A DNA stretch of 36,881 nucleotides from Clostridiales bacterium (lineage in GTDB: Bacteria > Bacillota > Clostridia > Lachnospirales > Lachnospiraceae), in NCBI GenBank assembly GCA_018376135.1, contig JAHABX010000030.1:1-36881 (forward strand). The letters run 5' to 3'. Below the pieces are notes generated by a model. It searched no databases. It had not been told where the DNA came from and saw only the letters and a list, made by a program, of their open reading frames with translations. Shown in pieces: positions 23,834-32,708 of the stretch (positions are counted from its first letter, which is position 1; every line of letters begins with the position of its first letter). A program made the position numbers and the translations under genes.

Positions 23834-24850
23834 CTACTTTTCGCATTTTTGACTGTACTCTGCCGCAGCGCGGAAGAATGCATCCAGATTCTCCATGGGT
23901 GTCTGCGGCGGGATATCGCACCCGCTGGCGAGTACGAAGTTCGGATATTTACTGCAGCGCTCCAGAAGCGAAAGTGTCTCTTCCCGTATACGCTCCGGTG
24001 TTCCGTTTCTGAGAACCCCTGCCGGATCGATATTTCCGATGATCATCCGGTCCTTTGGCAGCGCCTCCAGCATCTTCTCCAGATCTATGGCATTTCCAAA
24101 GCTGTATGCCTTCACCTGCAGGCTTTCCATCTCCTTTTTCAGAGGAACGACTGTCCCGCAGTTATGGTACATGAACAGAAAATTTTCATCCTCCACCGCT
24201 GCACGTACCTGCTCCACATAGGGATTGGAAAATTCCGCAATCAATCCCGGGGACAGAAGCCCTGCCGCAGGTTCTGCCATCACAATGCCGTCTGCCCCCG
24301 CCTCCTTAAAGGCTTTTGCATACTCCACAAGAAATGCCGCCGCCTTCTGAAGAACGGTCTCTACCATCTCCGGCTCCTCGTAGCAGAGGATCATGATCTC
24401 GGTCATGTCCAGAAGCCTTCCTGCAAGAGAGTAGGGACCAATGATCCCTGCCAGAACCGGGCGGTCCGTGATCCGCTCACATGCCATTCGGATCCCTTTA
24501 ATGCATTCCCCAGTCCGTCCAGCCCCGACTTCGGGCACCTGAAGCGCGTCCGCTTCCTCCTCATCATGAATCATGGCACCATGCATGGTGGGAACTTCAT
24601 CTGCACTGTAGAGCACCTGCGCACCGAAAGCCTCCGCCTCCACAGACAGATCCATCAGACTGAATGCCGCTCCTGTATCAAACCGTCTGGCAATCGCTTC
24701 CATACAAAGTGCCTGACTCTCTCCGTCCTTTACCAGCTCCTCCACCGTCTTGCCGATCAGCTGGGTGCCCGGGAAGGAGAGGATGGGCATGGGCTTTTTT
24801 ACCGGAACAGCCAGATAGTCCTCCAGCCATTTCTGCATGTTTCTTTTCAT
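23834..24850 (-). CDS. MtaA/MtbA-like (URO-D family) corrinoid methyltransferase
   Basis: The 338-residue protein belongs to the uroporphyrinogen-decarboxylase-like methyltransferase family. It keeps the zinc motif known from MtaA/MtbA: His229-x-Cys231 in MYHNCGTVV and a distant Cys311 in LASGCDIPPQTP. In that family the zinc activates a thiol that takes or gives a methyl group from the corrinoid. Bacteria of this kind do not make coenzyme M, so the natural partner is unclear. It may act as the methyl-accepting or a substrate-demethylating enzyme. It is encoded 14 bp before the corrinoid protein. GGAGG lies 10 bp before the ATG. Confidence 0.88.
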   Translation of the reverse strand: MKRNMQKWLEDYLAVPVKKPMPILSFPGTQLIGKTVEELVKDGESQALCMEAIARRFDTGAAFSLMDLSVEAEAFGAQVLYSADEVPTMHGAMIHDEEEADALQVPEVGAGRTGECIKGIRMACERITDRPVLAGIIGPYSLAGRLLDMTEIMILCYEEPEMVETVLQKAAAFLVEYAKAFKEAGADGIVMAEPAAGLLSPGLIAEFSNPYVEQVRAAVEDENFLFMYHNCGTVVPLKKEMESLQVKAYSFGNAIDLEKMLEALPKDRMIIGNIDPAGVLRNGTPERIREETLSLLERCSKYPNFVLASGCDIPPQTPMENLDAFFRAAAEYSQKCEK

Positions 24851-24870
24851 TGTCTGTCAACCTCCTGTAT

Positions 24871-26139
24871 TTATGAATGAGTGGTTCTGAAATCTTTTAC
24901 TGCCTCATACATGGCAGCCAGATTTTCCGATGGTACATTTGCAACCACGTTATGAATAGCAGCAAACACATATCCTCCGCCTTTTGAGAAAATCTCCAGC
25001 CGTTCCATCACCTGACGGTATACCTCTTCTGATGTTCCGCGTGGCAGTGTCACCTGTGTATCCACACCACCACCCCAGAATACGATATCTTTTCCATAGG
25101 TTTCCTTCAGCCACGCTGCATCCATTCCCCTTGCCGAACACTGAACCGGATTCAGAATATCCACACCACAGTCAATAAAATCCGGGATCAGCTCGGATAC
25201 AGCTCCGCAGCTATGGTAAAATGTCTTCCAGGAAGTATTTTTATGTATCCAGTCATTGACCCGCTTATAATAAGGTTTGTACAGCTCAAGGAAGGTATTT
25301 CTGGACTGCATCAGGCTATTCTGTGTCCCAAAATCTGTACCGCTGACCCAGATAGTCTGTATCCTGTCTCCTACCGCCTGTCTGTACAACTCCAGGTTCT
25401 TCAGCATCATCTCAGTCTGATATTCAAATACCTCTTCGATATACTCCGGATAAAGCAGATGCGCCATCAGCCAGTCCTCCATCCTCCGGATTCCTTTCGG
25501 ATACTTCAAAAACGGTCCCGGAACCTCTGCTGCGTCCCCAAGTCCCATTCCTCCTAGAACTCCCATAACAGCACAATCCGTCTCCTCATAGAGTTTTCTG
25601 GATTCTCGCTCCCAGTGTTCACAGTCCTCTTCTGTTTTCACAGTAAAGGAATCTCTGAAATCTTCCAGCGGGGTCAGATTGTCTTCATCATATTCCCCTG
25701 CCCGGTCAATATTGTCAAAAAACGAACCACCTGCCGGAAGATGCACACTGTAAGGCGCACTCCTGTCCCCGCACGGATAGGCATATATATTCCCTTTTTC
25801 ATCCTGGTCCCATGCAAAATCTGACGGCATCAGAACTGGTGTCCCATCCGGCATATTCCAGGGCTGCGTACGGGGACCTGTGGTGCCCATCAAGTCTCCC
25901 CTGTTATAAAGCGGTACCACATCGATTCCGATTTTCTCAATCAGATCCTTTTCAATCTCTCCCAGAAGCTGAAACGGTTCTGCAATCGCCAGCGGATGCT
26001 CCGGAAGCCCATATGCCTTACGAAGGGCATACAGAGAGCTGGCATTCATTCCTGTCTGTCCGCATCCTCCCAGATCCAGCGGCACATAATCAGGTTCTCT
26101 GTGATTGATCGCTGCAATCACCCTTTCTCTTGATGTCAT
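24871..26139 (-). CDS. URO-D-family methyltransferase-like protein (His variant, 422 aa)
   Basis: The 422-residue protein starts MTSRERVIAAINHREPDYVPLD, typical of URO-D-like proteins in corrinoid operons. The zinc-type motif is His309-Ser-Cys311 in FYHSCGAVSELIPD. Where MtaA-type enzymes have their third ligand Cys, this protein has His396 in FAAIHNVVANVPSENL. Relatives of this type include O-demethylase methyltransferases of acetogens (the OdmB/MtvB kind), which move a methyl group from an ether substrate to corrinoid. It is a good candidate for the substrate-specific enzyme. It is part of the operon, 20 bp before the MtaA-like gene. Confidence 0.85.
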   Translation of the reverse strand: MTSRERVIAAINHREPDYVPLDLGGCGQTGMNASSLYALRKAYGLPEHPLAIAEPFQLLGEIEKDLIEKIGIDVVPLYNRGDLMGTTGPRTQPWNMPDGTPVLMPSDFAWDQDEKGNIYAYPCGDRSAPYSVHLPAGGSFFDNIDRAGEYDEDNLTPLEDFRDSFTVKTEEDCEHWERESRKLYEETDCAVMGVLGGMGLGDAAEVPGPFLKYPKGIRRMEDWLMAHLLYPEYIEEVFEYQTEMMLKNLELYRQAVGDRIQTIWVSGTDFGTQNSLMQSRNTFLELYKPYYKRVNDWIHKNTSWKTFYHSCGAVSELIPDFIDCGVDILNPVQCSARGMDAAWLKETYGKDIVFWGGGVDTQVTLPRGTSEEVYRQVMERLEIFSKGGGYVFAAIHNVVANVPSENLAAMYEAVKDFRTTHS

Positions 26140-26181
26140 GTCTTTTCCCTTTTCCCTTTTGATTCACTCTATAAAATGACA

Positions 26182-26203
26182 GCGGAGGATTTCCACCCTC
26201 CGC
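26182..26203 (-). terminator. Weak intra-operon hairpin between two methyltransferase genes
   Basis: Arms GCGGAGG and CCTCCGC with a short loop are followed on the minus strand by TGTCATTTT. It lies in the 81-bp gap between the two His-variant genes. It may lower readthrough or define an mRNA end, but it is not a strong terminator. Confidence 0.4.
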
Positions 26204-26220
26204 CGCCTGGTTTCCTGCTC

Positions 26221-27285
26221 TTATTTTTTCGGATAGGTTCGGCAAGCATCCACATATGCCAGAATATTTTCCAACGGAACCTCCGGCTCCAGCATATGAG
26301 TGGGGGCCACAAAGAGACCGCCCTTTTCTCCGGCAATGTCCAGATTTCTCCAGACTGCTTCTCTTACCTCTTCCGGTGTTCCCTTCGGCATGACCGTCTG
26401 TGTTCCAATGGTCCCGTGGAAGGATATCTGATCACCGTACTTTCTGTAAATCTCCTCAAAGTCCATACATTCACTCTGTATGGGATTGAGTACCTCCACT
26501 CCTGCCTCAATCAGATGCGGGATCAAAGGTTCCACAAAGCCGCAGGAATGATAAAAAATAACAATATCCGGATTTACCTTTTTAACCTCCTGAATCAGGC
26601 TCTTTAGCCGGGGCTTGATCCATCTGCAGTACAGCTCCTCACTCATCATGATCGTATGCTGCATACCAATGTCATCCCCCAAGAACAGCACATCCACACC
26701 CGCTCTCGCATAAGCCAGAGCGCGGATCGTGGACAACTCTGTCACTTTGTCAAATAAAAATTCTGCAATCTCATTTTCTTCCATCATATCGCAGAACATT
26801 TCTTCCATACTGCGCATATACCATGCACACTCCCAGATGGTCATCTGCATATCGCCAAGTGCGATCAAATCCTGTTCTTTTATCTTTCTAACCTGTTCTG
26901 CCTGATGAGAACCATCTGCATTTGCATAGTCAGGATACGGATAATTCTGGATCTCTTCTAATGTATCCATGTCCTCCAAAGGATGACGCATATAGGTCAT
27001 ATGCATACTGTTCGGAGATTTTTCATGTCCGACACCCCAAATGTCAATATCTGCACCCTCTGCCAGCGGCTTCTGATAATATTTCCGATATTTCTCCACA
27101 TCGTGATCCCGCAGGCGCAGGTCTTCCACCCTGCGCCACGGGAACTGGAAATATTCTTCATAGTCGTCAGCACGAAGCTGTTCTTTGCACACTTCCTGCA
27201 AATGCGGGCATAATACAAATTCTACCGGAACCCGTTCATATCCCTGTCGTCTCAACAGCGACAGAAAATTCTCTCTGTTTGTCAT
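26221..27285 (-). CDS. URO-D-family methyltransferase-like protein (His variant, 354 aa)
   Basis: The 354-residue protein is of the same broad family as the 422-residue neighbour but clearly different in the N-terminal 200 residues. The motif is His246-Ser-Cys248 in FYHSCGFVEPLIPH. The late ligand position is again His (His330 in APTHMLEPEVPLENI). GTIGTQTVMPKGTPEEV is family-typical. It follows the sugar-binding lipoprotein gene by 27 bp. It may be a second substrate-specific demethylase or form a pair with the 422-residue protein. Confidence 0.85.
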   Translation of the reverse strand: MTNRENFLSLLRRQGYERVPVEFVLCPHLQEVCKEQLRADDYEEYFQFPWRRVEDLRLRDHDVEKYRKYYQKPLAEGADIDIWGVGHEKSPNSMHMTYMRHPLEDMDTLEEIQNYPYPDYANADGSHQAEQVRKIKEQDLIALGDMQMTIWECAWYMRSMEEMFCDMMEENEIAEFLFDKVTELSTIRALAYARAGVDVLFLGDDIGMQHTIMMSEELYCRWIKPRLKSLIQEVKKVNPDIVIFYHSCGFVEPLIPHLIEAGVEVLNPIQSECMDFEEIYRKYGDQISFHGTIGTQTVMPKGTPEEVREAVWRNLDIAGEKGGLFVAPTHMLEPEVPLENILAYVDACRTYPKK

Positions 27286-27311
27286 ATCCCGCCTCGTTCC
27301 TTCACTGCCCT

Positions 27312-28385
27312 TTAGTTTGCTGCGTCTCCCATGATCTCCTGGTAGGTCTCTGCAGTAACTACTTCAGCGTCTACGGCTGTTTCCTGAGCGACTTCTTCTC
27401 CATTGATCAATCCAAGAAGAACCTCAATGGAACCTTTACCTACTGCGTCAGCAGAGAAATATGCAGAAGCCTTCACACAGGAACCACCTTCTTTTTTAAA
27501 CTCGTCTTTTGCCATATATGCACCAAGACCTACTGCACATGCATCCTGATCCAGACCTGCACTCTCCAAGGCTCTTGCCGCACCAATAACGCCTTCCTCG
27601 TTGGCACCGGTCACAAGCCATTTCTTAATCTCCGGATGAGCGGTGATCACTGCTGCCGCTGCAGTATTACCCTTGTCAGTCGTTCCATCATAATCTGCAC
27701 GATAGATCTTGCTGGTATCAAAATCAGGTACTAACTCTGTAAATTTGTCATATTCACCCTCTGCGCGAGGTACACAGCTGGATACGGTATCCATGGTCAT
27801 GAGCAGAAGTCCAACCTCCGGGTCAGATGCCAGATTATTCTCATTTACATAATTTGCAAGCCACTCACCATTTGCTTCACCGATCACATATGCATTGATA
27901 CCAACCCATGGAGCCAACTTCTCGCCGTTTGCATCCTGCAGTGCGTCATCCGCTGCAACAACCGGGATATTCGCTTCTGTACATTTATCAATGACTGCCT
28001 GGGACATGGTCTGATCCGGGATACAGGTAACGATACCGTCTGCCTGATTCGCAATGGCATTATCGATTGCCTTCAGATATTCTTCTGGATTCATCTTCGC
28101 ATCCACATATACGAACTCTCCGCCTGCTGCTTCTACTGCCTCCTTTGCAGCCTCTCCCTCATCTATAAACCAAGTCTGATCTCCTGCTTTATAGATACCA
28201 TAGACAAGAAGCTTGTCATCACCCTCTGCCGGAGCCGCTGCTTCAGCCGCAGATGCCTCCTCTGCCGGAGCCGCTGCCTCTTTTGCCGGTTCTTCCTTTG
28301 CCGGCTCCTCCGTGCTGCAGCCAGTCAGTACGGACATACCAAGTACAGCCGTCATCACCAATGCCATCATTTTTTTCGCTTTCAT
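27312..28385 (-). CDS. AraF-like sugar-binding lipoprotein of an ABC importer
   Basis: The ATG at 28385 follows AAGGAGG and starts a lipoprotein signal ending LTGC (Cys23); the longer frame adds residues before it without support. After an Ala/Glu/Pro linker (to about 58) the periplasmic-binding fold resembles L-arabinose-binding protein AraF: YGIYKAGDQTWF at the start, DGIVTCIPDQTM, then HPEIKKWLVTGANEEGVIG. It would capture the substrate outside the cell and deliver it to the permease. The ligand cannot be read from sequence; the adjoining methyltransferases suggest a methylated sugar or polyol. Confidence 0.92.
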   Translation of the reverse strand: MKAKKMMALVMTAVLGMSVLTGCSTEEPAKEEPAKEAAAPAEEASAAEAAAPAEGDDKLLVYGIYKAGDQTWFIDEGEAAKEAVEAAGGEFVYVDAKMNPEEYLKAIDNAIANQADGIVTCIPDQTMSQAVIDKCTEANIPVVAADDALQDANGEKLAPWVGINAYVIGEANGEWLANYVNENNLASDPEVGLLLMTMDTVSSCVPRAEGEYDKFTELVPDFDTSKIYRADYDGTTDKGNTAAAAVITAHPEIKKWLVTGANEEGVIGAARALESAGLDQDACAVGLGAYMAKDEFKKEGGSCVKASAYFSADAVGKGSIEVLLGLINGEEVAQETAVDAEVVTAETYQEIMGDAAN

Positions 28386-28417
28386 ACTAAATCCTCCTTG
28401 AATTGAATATATCCAAA

Positions 28418-28435
28418 GCACGCTCCCCTGCGTGC
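28418..28435 (-). promoter_or_regulatory. Intercistronic hairpin before the binding-protein gene
   Basis: GCACGC-AGGGGA-GCGTGC, a perfect 6-bp stem, between the permease stop and the binding-protein ribosome binding site. Hairpins at this place often protect the binding-protein message so that it is made in excess. Confidence 0.45.
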
Positions 28436-28447
28436 ATGGTATCTGAT

Positions 28448-29464
28448 TTAACCTGCATTTCTCATGCTTGCTTCCAGTAACTCTTTGTTCCGCTTCTCCT
28501 TACGGATGTAGTCAAATGCCAGTGCAAACAGAAGAAGTGCACCACGTGCCACATACTGCCAGAAGGTAGGTACATTGACCATGATAAGTCCTGTGTTGAA
28601 TGCCTGAATCAGAAGTACACCCAGAACCGTTCCGCCCATGCTTCCAACACCTCCTGCAAAGGACACACCGCCCAGAATAACTGCCGTAATTGCATCAAAT
28701 TCCAGGTTTATGTTTGCAGAGGGCTGTCCTGCATTCATGCGGGCTGCAAATACAATTCCTCCAATCGCGCAGAGGATACTCATCATTACAAAGCAGATGG
28801 TAACAATCCGCTTCGGATTCAGGCCTGCCAGTCTTGCCGCCTCTTTGCTTCCTCCAATTGCATAAATACTTCTTCCGAACTTGGTCTTTGCCAGAATAAA
28901 TCCAAATACAATAATACAGATGACTGTGATCCATACACAGAGCGGAATTTCAAGGAAACGGATCTTATTGATCATAAGGAATGATTTGTCTCCGATTCCG
29001 ATCGGTTTGCCGCCGCAGATAATAAATGCAACTCCACGGACGATGGACTGGGTAACCAAGGTCGCAATAAATGCCTCCAGTTGGATACTGTTGACCATCC
29101 ATGCATTGAAGAAGCCAAATACCATGGATGCGGCAATGGTGATCAGGATCGTTGGAAACAACGGAATTCCCTTCCCCACCAAAAGTGCCGCCAGAACTCC
29201 CGCAAAGGCTGCCAGAGAGCCAGGAGACAAATCGTTCTGACCTGCAATGATCAGATATGTATGCCCTATTGCCACGATTCCCACCAGTGAAGATGCAACC
29301 AACAGGTTGATCATATTCTGCGGTGTTAAAAAGTTACGGTTAATTCCGGTAAATATTGCAAATACGACCAAGATTGCTCCTAACAGAACCAGCTTATCTC
29401 CCCCGATAAAGCTGACTATCCGCTTGATGATTCCCGGTTTCTTTGTACCCTGTTCTGCGCCCAT
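28448..29464 (-). CDS. AraH-like sugar ABC transporter permease
   Basis: The 338-residue protein has eight or more hydrophobic segments and the ribose/arabinose permease signatures GQNDLSPGSLAAFAGV, IYAIGGSKEAARLAG and GGVSFAGGVGSMGGTVLGV. It forms the membrane channel of the importer, as a homodimer in this family. Its ATG overlaps the ATPase stop (TAATG), so translation is coupled. Confidence 0.94.
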   Translation of the reverse strand: MGAEQGTKKPGIIKRIVSFIGGDKLVLLGAILVVFAIFTGINRNFLTPQNMINLLVASSLVGIVAIGHTYLIIAGQNDLSPGSLAAFAGVLAALLVGKGIPLFPTILITIAASMVFGFFNAWMVNSIQLEAFIATLVTQSIVRGVAFIICGGKPIGIGDKSFLMINKIRFLEIPLCVWITVICIIVFGFILAKTKFGRSIYAIGGSKEAARLAGLNPKRIVTICFVMMSILCAIGGIVFAARMNAGQPSANINLEFDAITAVILGGVSFAGGVGSMGGTVLGVLLIQAFNTGLIMVNVPTFWQYVARGALLLFALAFDYIRKEKRNKELLEASMRNAG

Positions 29465-30969
29465 TATGCAATCTCCTCCCCTATCATGCCAAGACTTAAC
29501 AGCTTGTCCTCTGTTGCCTCTTCTCTCATCACTTCACCTGCCACCTGAAGTCCCTTCATAACAATAATGCGGTCAGAAAGTCCCATAACCTCCGGAAGCT
29601 CTGATGAGATCAGGATGACTCCAAGACCCTGTTTTGCGAATTCACAGATCATCTGATAAAACTCTGCCTTTGCCCCCACATCAATTCCCTTTGTGGGTTC
29701 ATCCAGGATCAGTACCTTCGGCTGAGTGGCAATCCAACGTGCCACAATACATTTTTGCTGATTTCCTCCCGACAACTCCACGATCTTCTTGTCCGGAGAC
29801 GGTGTCTTAATACGAAAATCCCTGATTCCCTCGGCTGCTGCCTTTTGTTCCTTCTTCTTGTCGATCACTCCGGCTGCACCTGCGTTCTTGTCCAACAGAG
29901 ATATATTGATATTCCCGGACACACTCAGATTTGACAGGATCCCCTGCAGCTTTCTGTCCTCCGGAACCAGAACGATGCCATTTTTCATCGCTTCCTTCGG
30001 CGAACGGTTCTGAATCTTCTTGCCTTCCAGATATACCTCTCCGCCCTTCAACCTGTCCGCACCGATGATTGCCCGCATCACTTCCGTACGACCGGCTCCT
30101 ACCAGACCGGAAAATCCCAGAATCTCTCCGGCGCGCAATGTAAAGGAGACCGGCTTCACATAATCGGAATACACATCCTTCACTTCCAGAAGGATCTCTC
30201 CAATCTCTTTCCTGCGATCCAGCTGTGCATAAATATCACCCAGATCCCTACCTACCATCATCCGGATCATTTCCTTTTCCGGAACCTCTCCGGTCTTTAC
30301 CGTATCGATATAGCGTCCATCCTTAAAAATTGCCACCTTATCCGTGATCCTCTGAATCTCGTTCATACGATGGGATACATAGATGATGATCTTTCCTTCT
30401 TTTTTCAGTTTCTCAATGATTGCAAACAGACTCTCGATCTCTGAATCACTGAGGCTCGCTGTTGGCTCATCAAAGCAGATAACCTTCAGATTCTCCTTGC
30501 TGTATGCCTTCATGATCTCCACCATCTGCTGATAGGCAATACTCAGATCTTTCACCTTCTCGGACGCCTGAATCGGAAGCCCGAATTCATCGATGATCTT
30601 CTGTGCCATCTCATTTGCCTTTTTCACATTGATGATACCGAACTTATTTACCGGCATCCTCCCCAGATAGATATTCTCTGCTACTGTAAGCTCCAGAAGA
30701 ATCTGCCTTTCCTGATAGATTATGCTGATTCCCTCTTCAATAGCCTCATGTGGAGATTTAAAATGTTTCTCTTCGCCATTCAGAAGATATTTTCCGGTAT
30801 TAGGCTGATAATCCCCATTCAATACCTTTAACAGTGTGGACTTCCCTGCCCCGTTCTCCCCTAAGAACGCCAGAACCTCTCCTCCGTATGCTTTGAAACA
30901 AATATCATCCAGCGCTTTCACTCCCGGAAAGTACTTCGATATGTGTGAAAATTCCAGCACACTTCCCAT
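29464..30969 (-). CDS. AraG/MglA-like sugar ABC transporter ATPase (two ABC domains)
   Basis: The 501-residue tandem ATPase is normal for the CUT2 class. Domain 1: Walker A GENGAGKS, Q-loop YQERQIL, Walker B VICFDEPTASL, and LSIAYQQ at the signature position. Domain 2 has the usual degenerate P-loop GLVGAGRTE, the signature LSGGNQQK and Walker B VLILDEPTKGID. It powers the importer. It is 13 bp after the AraC-type gene and has GGAGG upstream. Confidence 0.95.
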   Translation of the reverse strand: MGSVLEFSHISKYFPGVKALDDICFKAYGGEVLAFLGENGAGKSTLLKVLNGDYQPNTGKYLLNGEEKHFKSPHEAIEEGISIIYQERQILLELTVAENIYLGRMPVNKFGIINVKKANEMAQKIIDEFGLPIQASEKVKDLSIAYQQMVEIMKAYSKENLKVICFDEPTASLSDSEIESLFAIIEKLKKEGKIIIYVSHRMNEIQRITDKVAIFKDGRYIDTVKTGEVPEKEMIRMMVGRDLGDIYAQLDRRKEIGEILLEVKDVYSDYVKPVSFTLRAGEILGFSGLVGAGRTEVMRAIIGADRLKGGEVYLEGKKIQNRSPKEAMKNGIVLVPEDRKLQGILSNLSVSGNINISLLDKNAGAAGVIDKKKEQKAAAEGIRDFRIKTPSPDKKIVELSGGNQQKCIVARWIATQPKVLILDEPTKGIDVGAKAEFYQMICEFAKQGLGVILISSELPEVMGLSDRIIVMKGLQVAGEVMREEATEDKLLSLGMIGEEIA

Positions 30970-30982
30970 AATTTTCCCTCCT

Positions 30983-31861
30983 TTATTTATCTACAACACA
31001 ATACTCCTGTGCTTTGCTGCCTCTCCAAAGATTCCTGTATTCCACCGGTGTCATCTCTGTATATTTCTGAAATACCCGACAGAAATACTGGGAAGAGTTA
31101 AATCCGCTGCACATGGCAATCTCTGTCACTGAACGGGACGAGAACCAGAGCAGTTCCTTCGCCTTGCCTATACGAAGCGTTGTAATATACTGCTGACAGC
31201 TTATCCCTATCTCTTCCACAAAACATTTTCTGACATATCTGGAACTCAATCCAAATCGTGCTGCCAGATCCTCCACATTGATCTCCCCATCATAATTCTC
31301 ATTAATATATTGGATGATACCATCCATCTTTCCTGTTTTTCCCCTCTGCTCCAGCTCCAGCTTCTTCTCGATCTTAGAAGAAAGCTCTATAAACAATTGG
31401 AAAAAGCCCAGATCAAGCTGTGCCTTCTTCTCATCTTCAGTTTTTATTGATCGGAATACCCTGCACAGATTCTCCATCAAAAGCTCTATATTCCCGCACT
31501 CAGAGAGCTTATGATATTTCGCACCCGCTCTCAGGAAAATCAATTTCTCCTTTATTGATTCCGGCATATTCACGTAAAACTCCAGCTGGGTCAGACAACA
31601 ATTCGCATTGGTATCTACCAGAAACCAGTGAGGAACCCCTTTATACAGAATGATACAGTCTCCCTCCCTTAATGGAACAAACTGCCCCTCCACTCCGATG
31701 ACACAATGCCCTGACCTCACATAATTGATTTCTATCTCTTTATGGTTATGTGTCTCAAAACGGTAGGATGGAGAAAACCGAAAAACCCCTGAATTGCGGA
31801 CTTTTATCTCAAAAGAGCCATTTAACAAAACCTCCGCAATTCTTCGTTCTATATTACTCAT
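30983..31861 (-). CDS. AraC-family transcriptional regulator
   Basis: The 292-residue protein has an N-terminal cupin-like sensor domain (about 20-95, with HNHKEIEINYVRSGH and REGDCIILYKGVPHWF) and a C-terminal double helix-turn-helix (about 190-285, with VEDLAARFGLSSRYVRKCF and ITEIAMCSGF-type helices ending FQKYTEMTPVEYR). It heads the transport-demethylation gene set and is probably co-transcribed with it, so it likely switches it on in response to the imported compound. Confidence 0.93.
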   Translation of the reverse strand: MSNIERRIAEVLLNGSFEIKVRNSGVFRFSPSYRFETHNHKEIEINYVRSGHCVIGVEGQFVPLREGDCIILYKGVPHWFLVDTNANCCLTQLEFYVNMPESIKEKLIFLRAGAKYHKLSECGNIELLMENLCRVFRSIKTEDEKKAQLDLGFFQLFIELSSKIEKKLELEQRGKTGKMDGIIQYINENYDGEINVEDLAARFGLSSRYVRKCFVEEIGISCQQYITTLRIGKAKELLWFSSRSVTEIAMCSGFNSSQYFCRVFQKYTEMTPVEYRNLWRGSKAQEYCVVDK

Positions 31862-31879
31862 ATTTCCTGCCTCTCTGTC

Positions 31880-31907
31880 ATTCTACAATCAGGAACTATT
31901 TTCTCAA
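31880..31907 (-). promoter_or_regulatory. Promoter for the AraC-led operon
   Basis: TTGAGA, 16-bp spacer, TAGAAT on the minus strand, about 20 bp before the AraC start. The remaining upstream sequence to 32108 is A/T-rich, with no gene and no operator I can define. Confidence 0.5.
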
Positions 31908-32108
31908 ATCCATGCCTTACATTTTTCACAAATCGTCCATACATTTTTTGTCTATTTTGTATAACTTTATTTTTATTTATCTTTATCTTTTTATTCATAA
32001 TACCTTCAATCTCATATTTCAGCTTCTACTTATTGGTATGATTTCTTATTTCATTTGTACTTTTCGGAACATTTCGTTACAATTTATACATATTTGTACA
32101 GTTCGCGC

Positions 32109-32148
32109 AAAAACGCCGTCTGCAGATTCTGTATCTGAGACAGCGTTT
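32109..32148 (-). terminator. Terminator of the topoisomerase operon
   Basis: Arms around ACGCTGTCT and AGACGGCGT (one G-T pair) are followed by TTTTT on the minus strand, directly after the flavoprotein stop codon. Confidence 0.75.
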
Positions 32149-32153
32149 CATTT

Positions 32154-32708
32154 TTACTTCCTGTTCAGTTTTTCCGCCAGAAGCTCAAGCTTCTCCTTCA
32201 CATCCGGACGTTCCGAAAGCCCCTTCTTATCAGAGCCTCCCATAGTCACGATCTCCTGACAGGGCGCTCCCAGATCCTCCAGCATGTACCGGAAGGTCTG
32301 CACTGCCCCGTCAAACTGACGGGGAGATTCCGGTGCGCCTCCCACAAGAATGATACCACCTTTTTTATCTGCCGGACGTCTGTCTCCCCGGACAATCGCC
32401 GCCCAGTAGACCTGCAGCCGGTCCAGCACCGCTTTCATGGAGCCGGGGATATTATAGAAATATACCGGCGCCGTAAATACAATGCGGTCCGCTCCGTCCA
32501 GCTTCTGATAGACCTCCTGCATGGAATCCTTAATGGCACATTCTGCATGGGTAAAGCAGTAGCGGCAGTCTCTGCAGGGCATGATATCTCTGCGGTTATC
32601 CAGAGAGAGAAACTCCGTCTCTCCCTCAAGCCGCTCCGCCAGATATTCCGCCAGCTCCCGGGTATGTCCCTTTTTCCGGGGAGATCCGGTTATGATCAAT
32701 GTCTTCAT
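32154..32708 (-). CDS. Iron-sulfur flavoprotein (NADPH-dependent FMN reductase fold)
   Basis: The 184-residue protein starts MKTLIITGSPRKKGHT, the FMN phosphate loop of flavodoxin-like reductases. Cysteines 45, 48, 51 and 57 form C-x2-C-x2-C-x5-C, the compact motif that holds a [4Fe-4S] cluster in iron-sulfur flavoproteins. YFYNIPGSMKAVLDR and GGAPES are also family-typical. It is a likely electron carrier or reductase of oxidants in the cytoplasm. The start is 1 bp after the HD-protein stop. Confidence 0.9.
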   Translation of the reverse strand: MKTLIITGSPRKKGHTRELAEYLAERLEGETEFLSLDNRRDIMPCRDCRYCFTHAECAIKDSMQEVYQKLDGADRIVFTAPVYFYNIPGSMKAVLDRLQVYWAAIVRGDRRPADKKGGIILVGGAPESPRQFDGAVQTFRYMLEDLGAPCQEIVTMGGSDKKGLSERPDVKEKLELLAEKLNRK

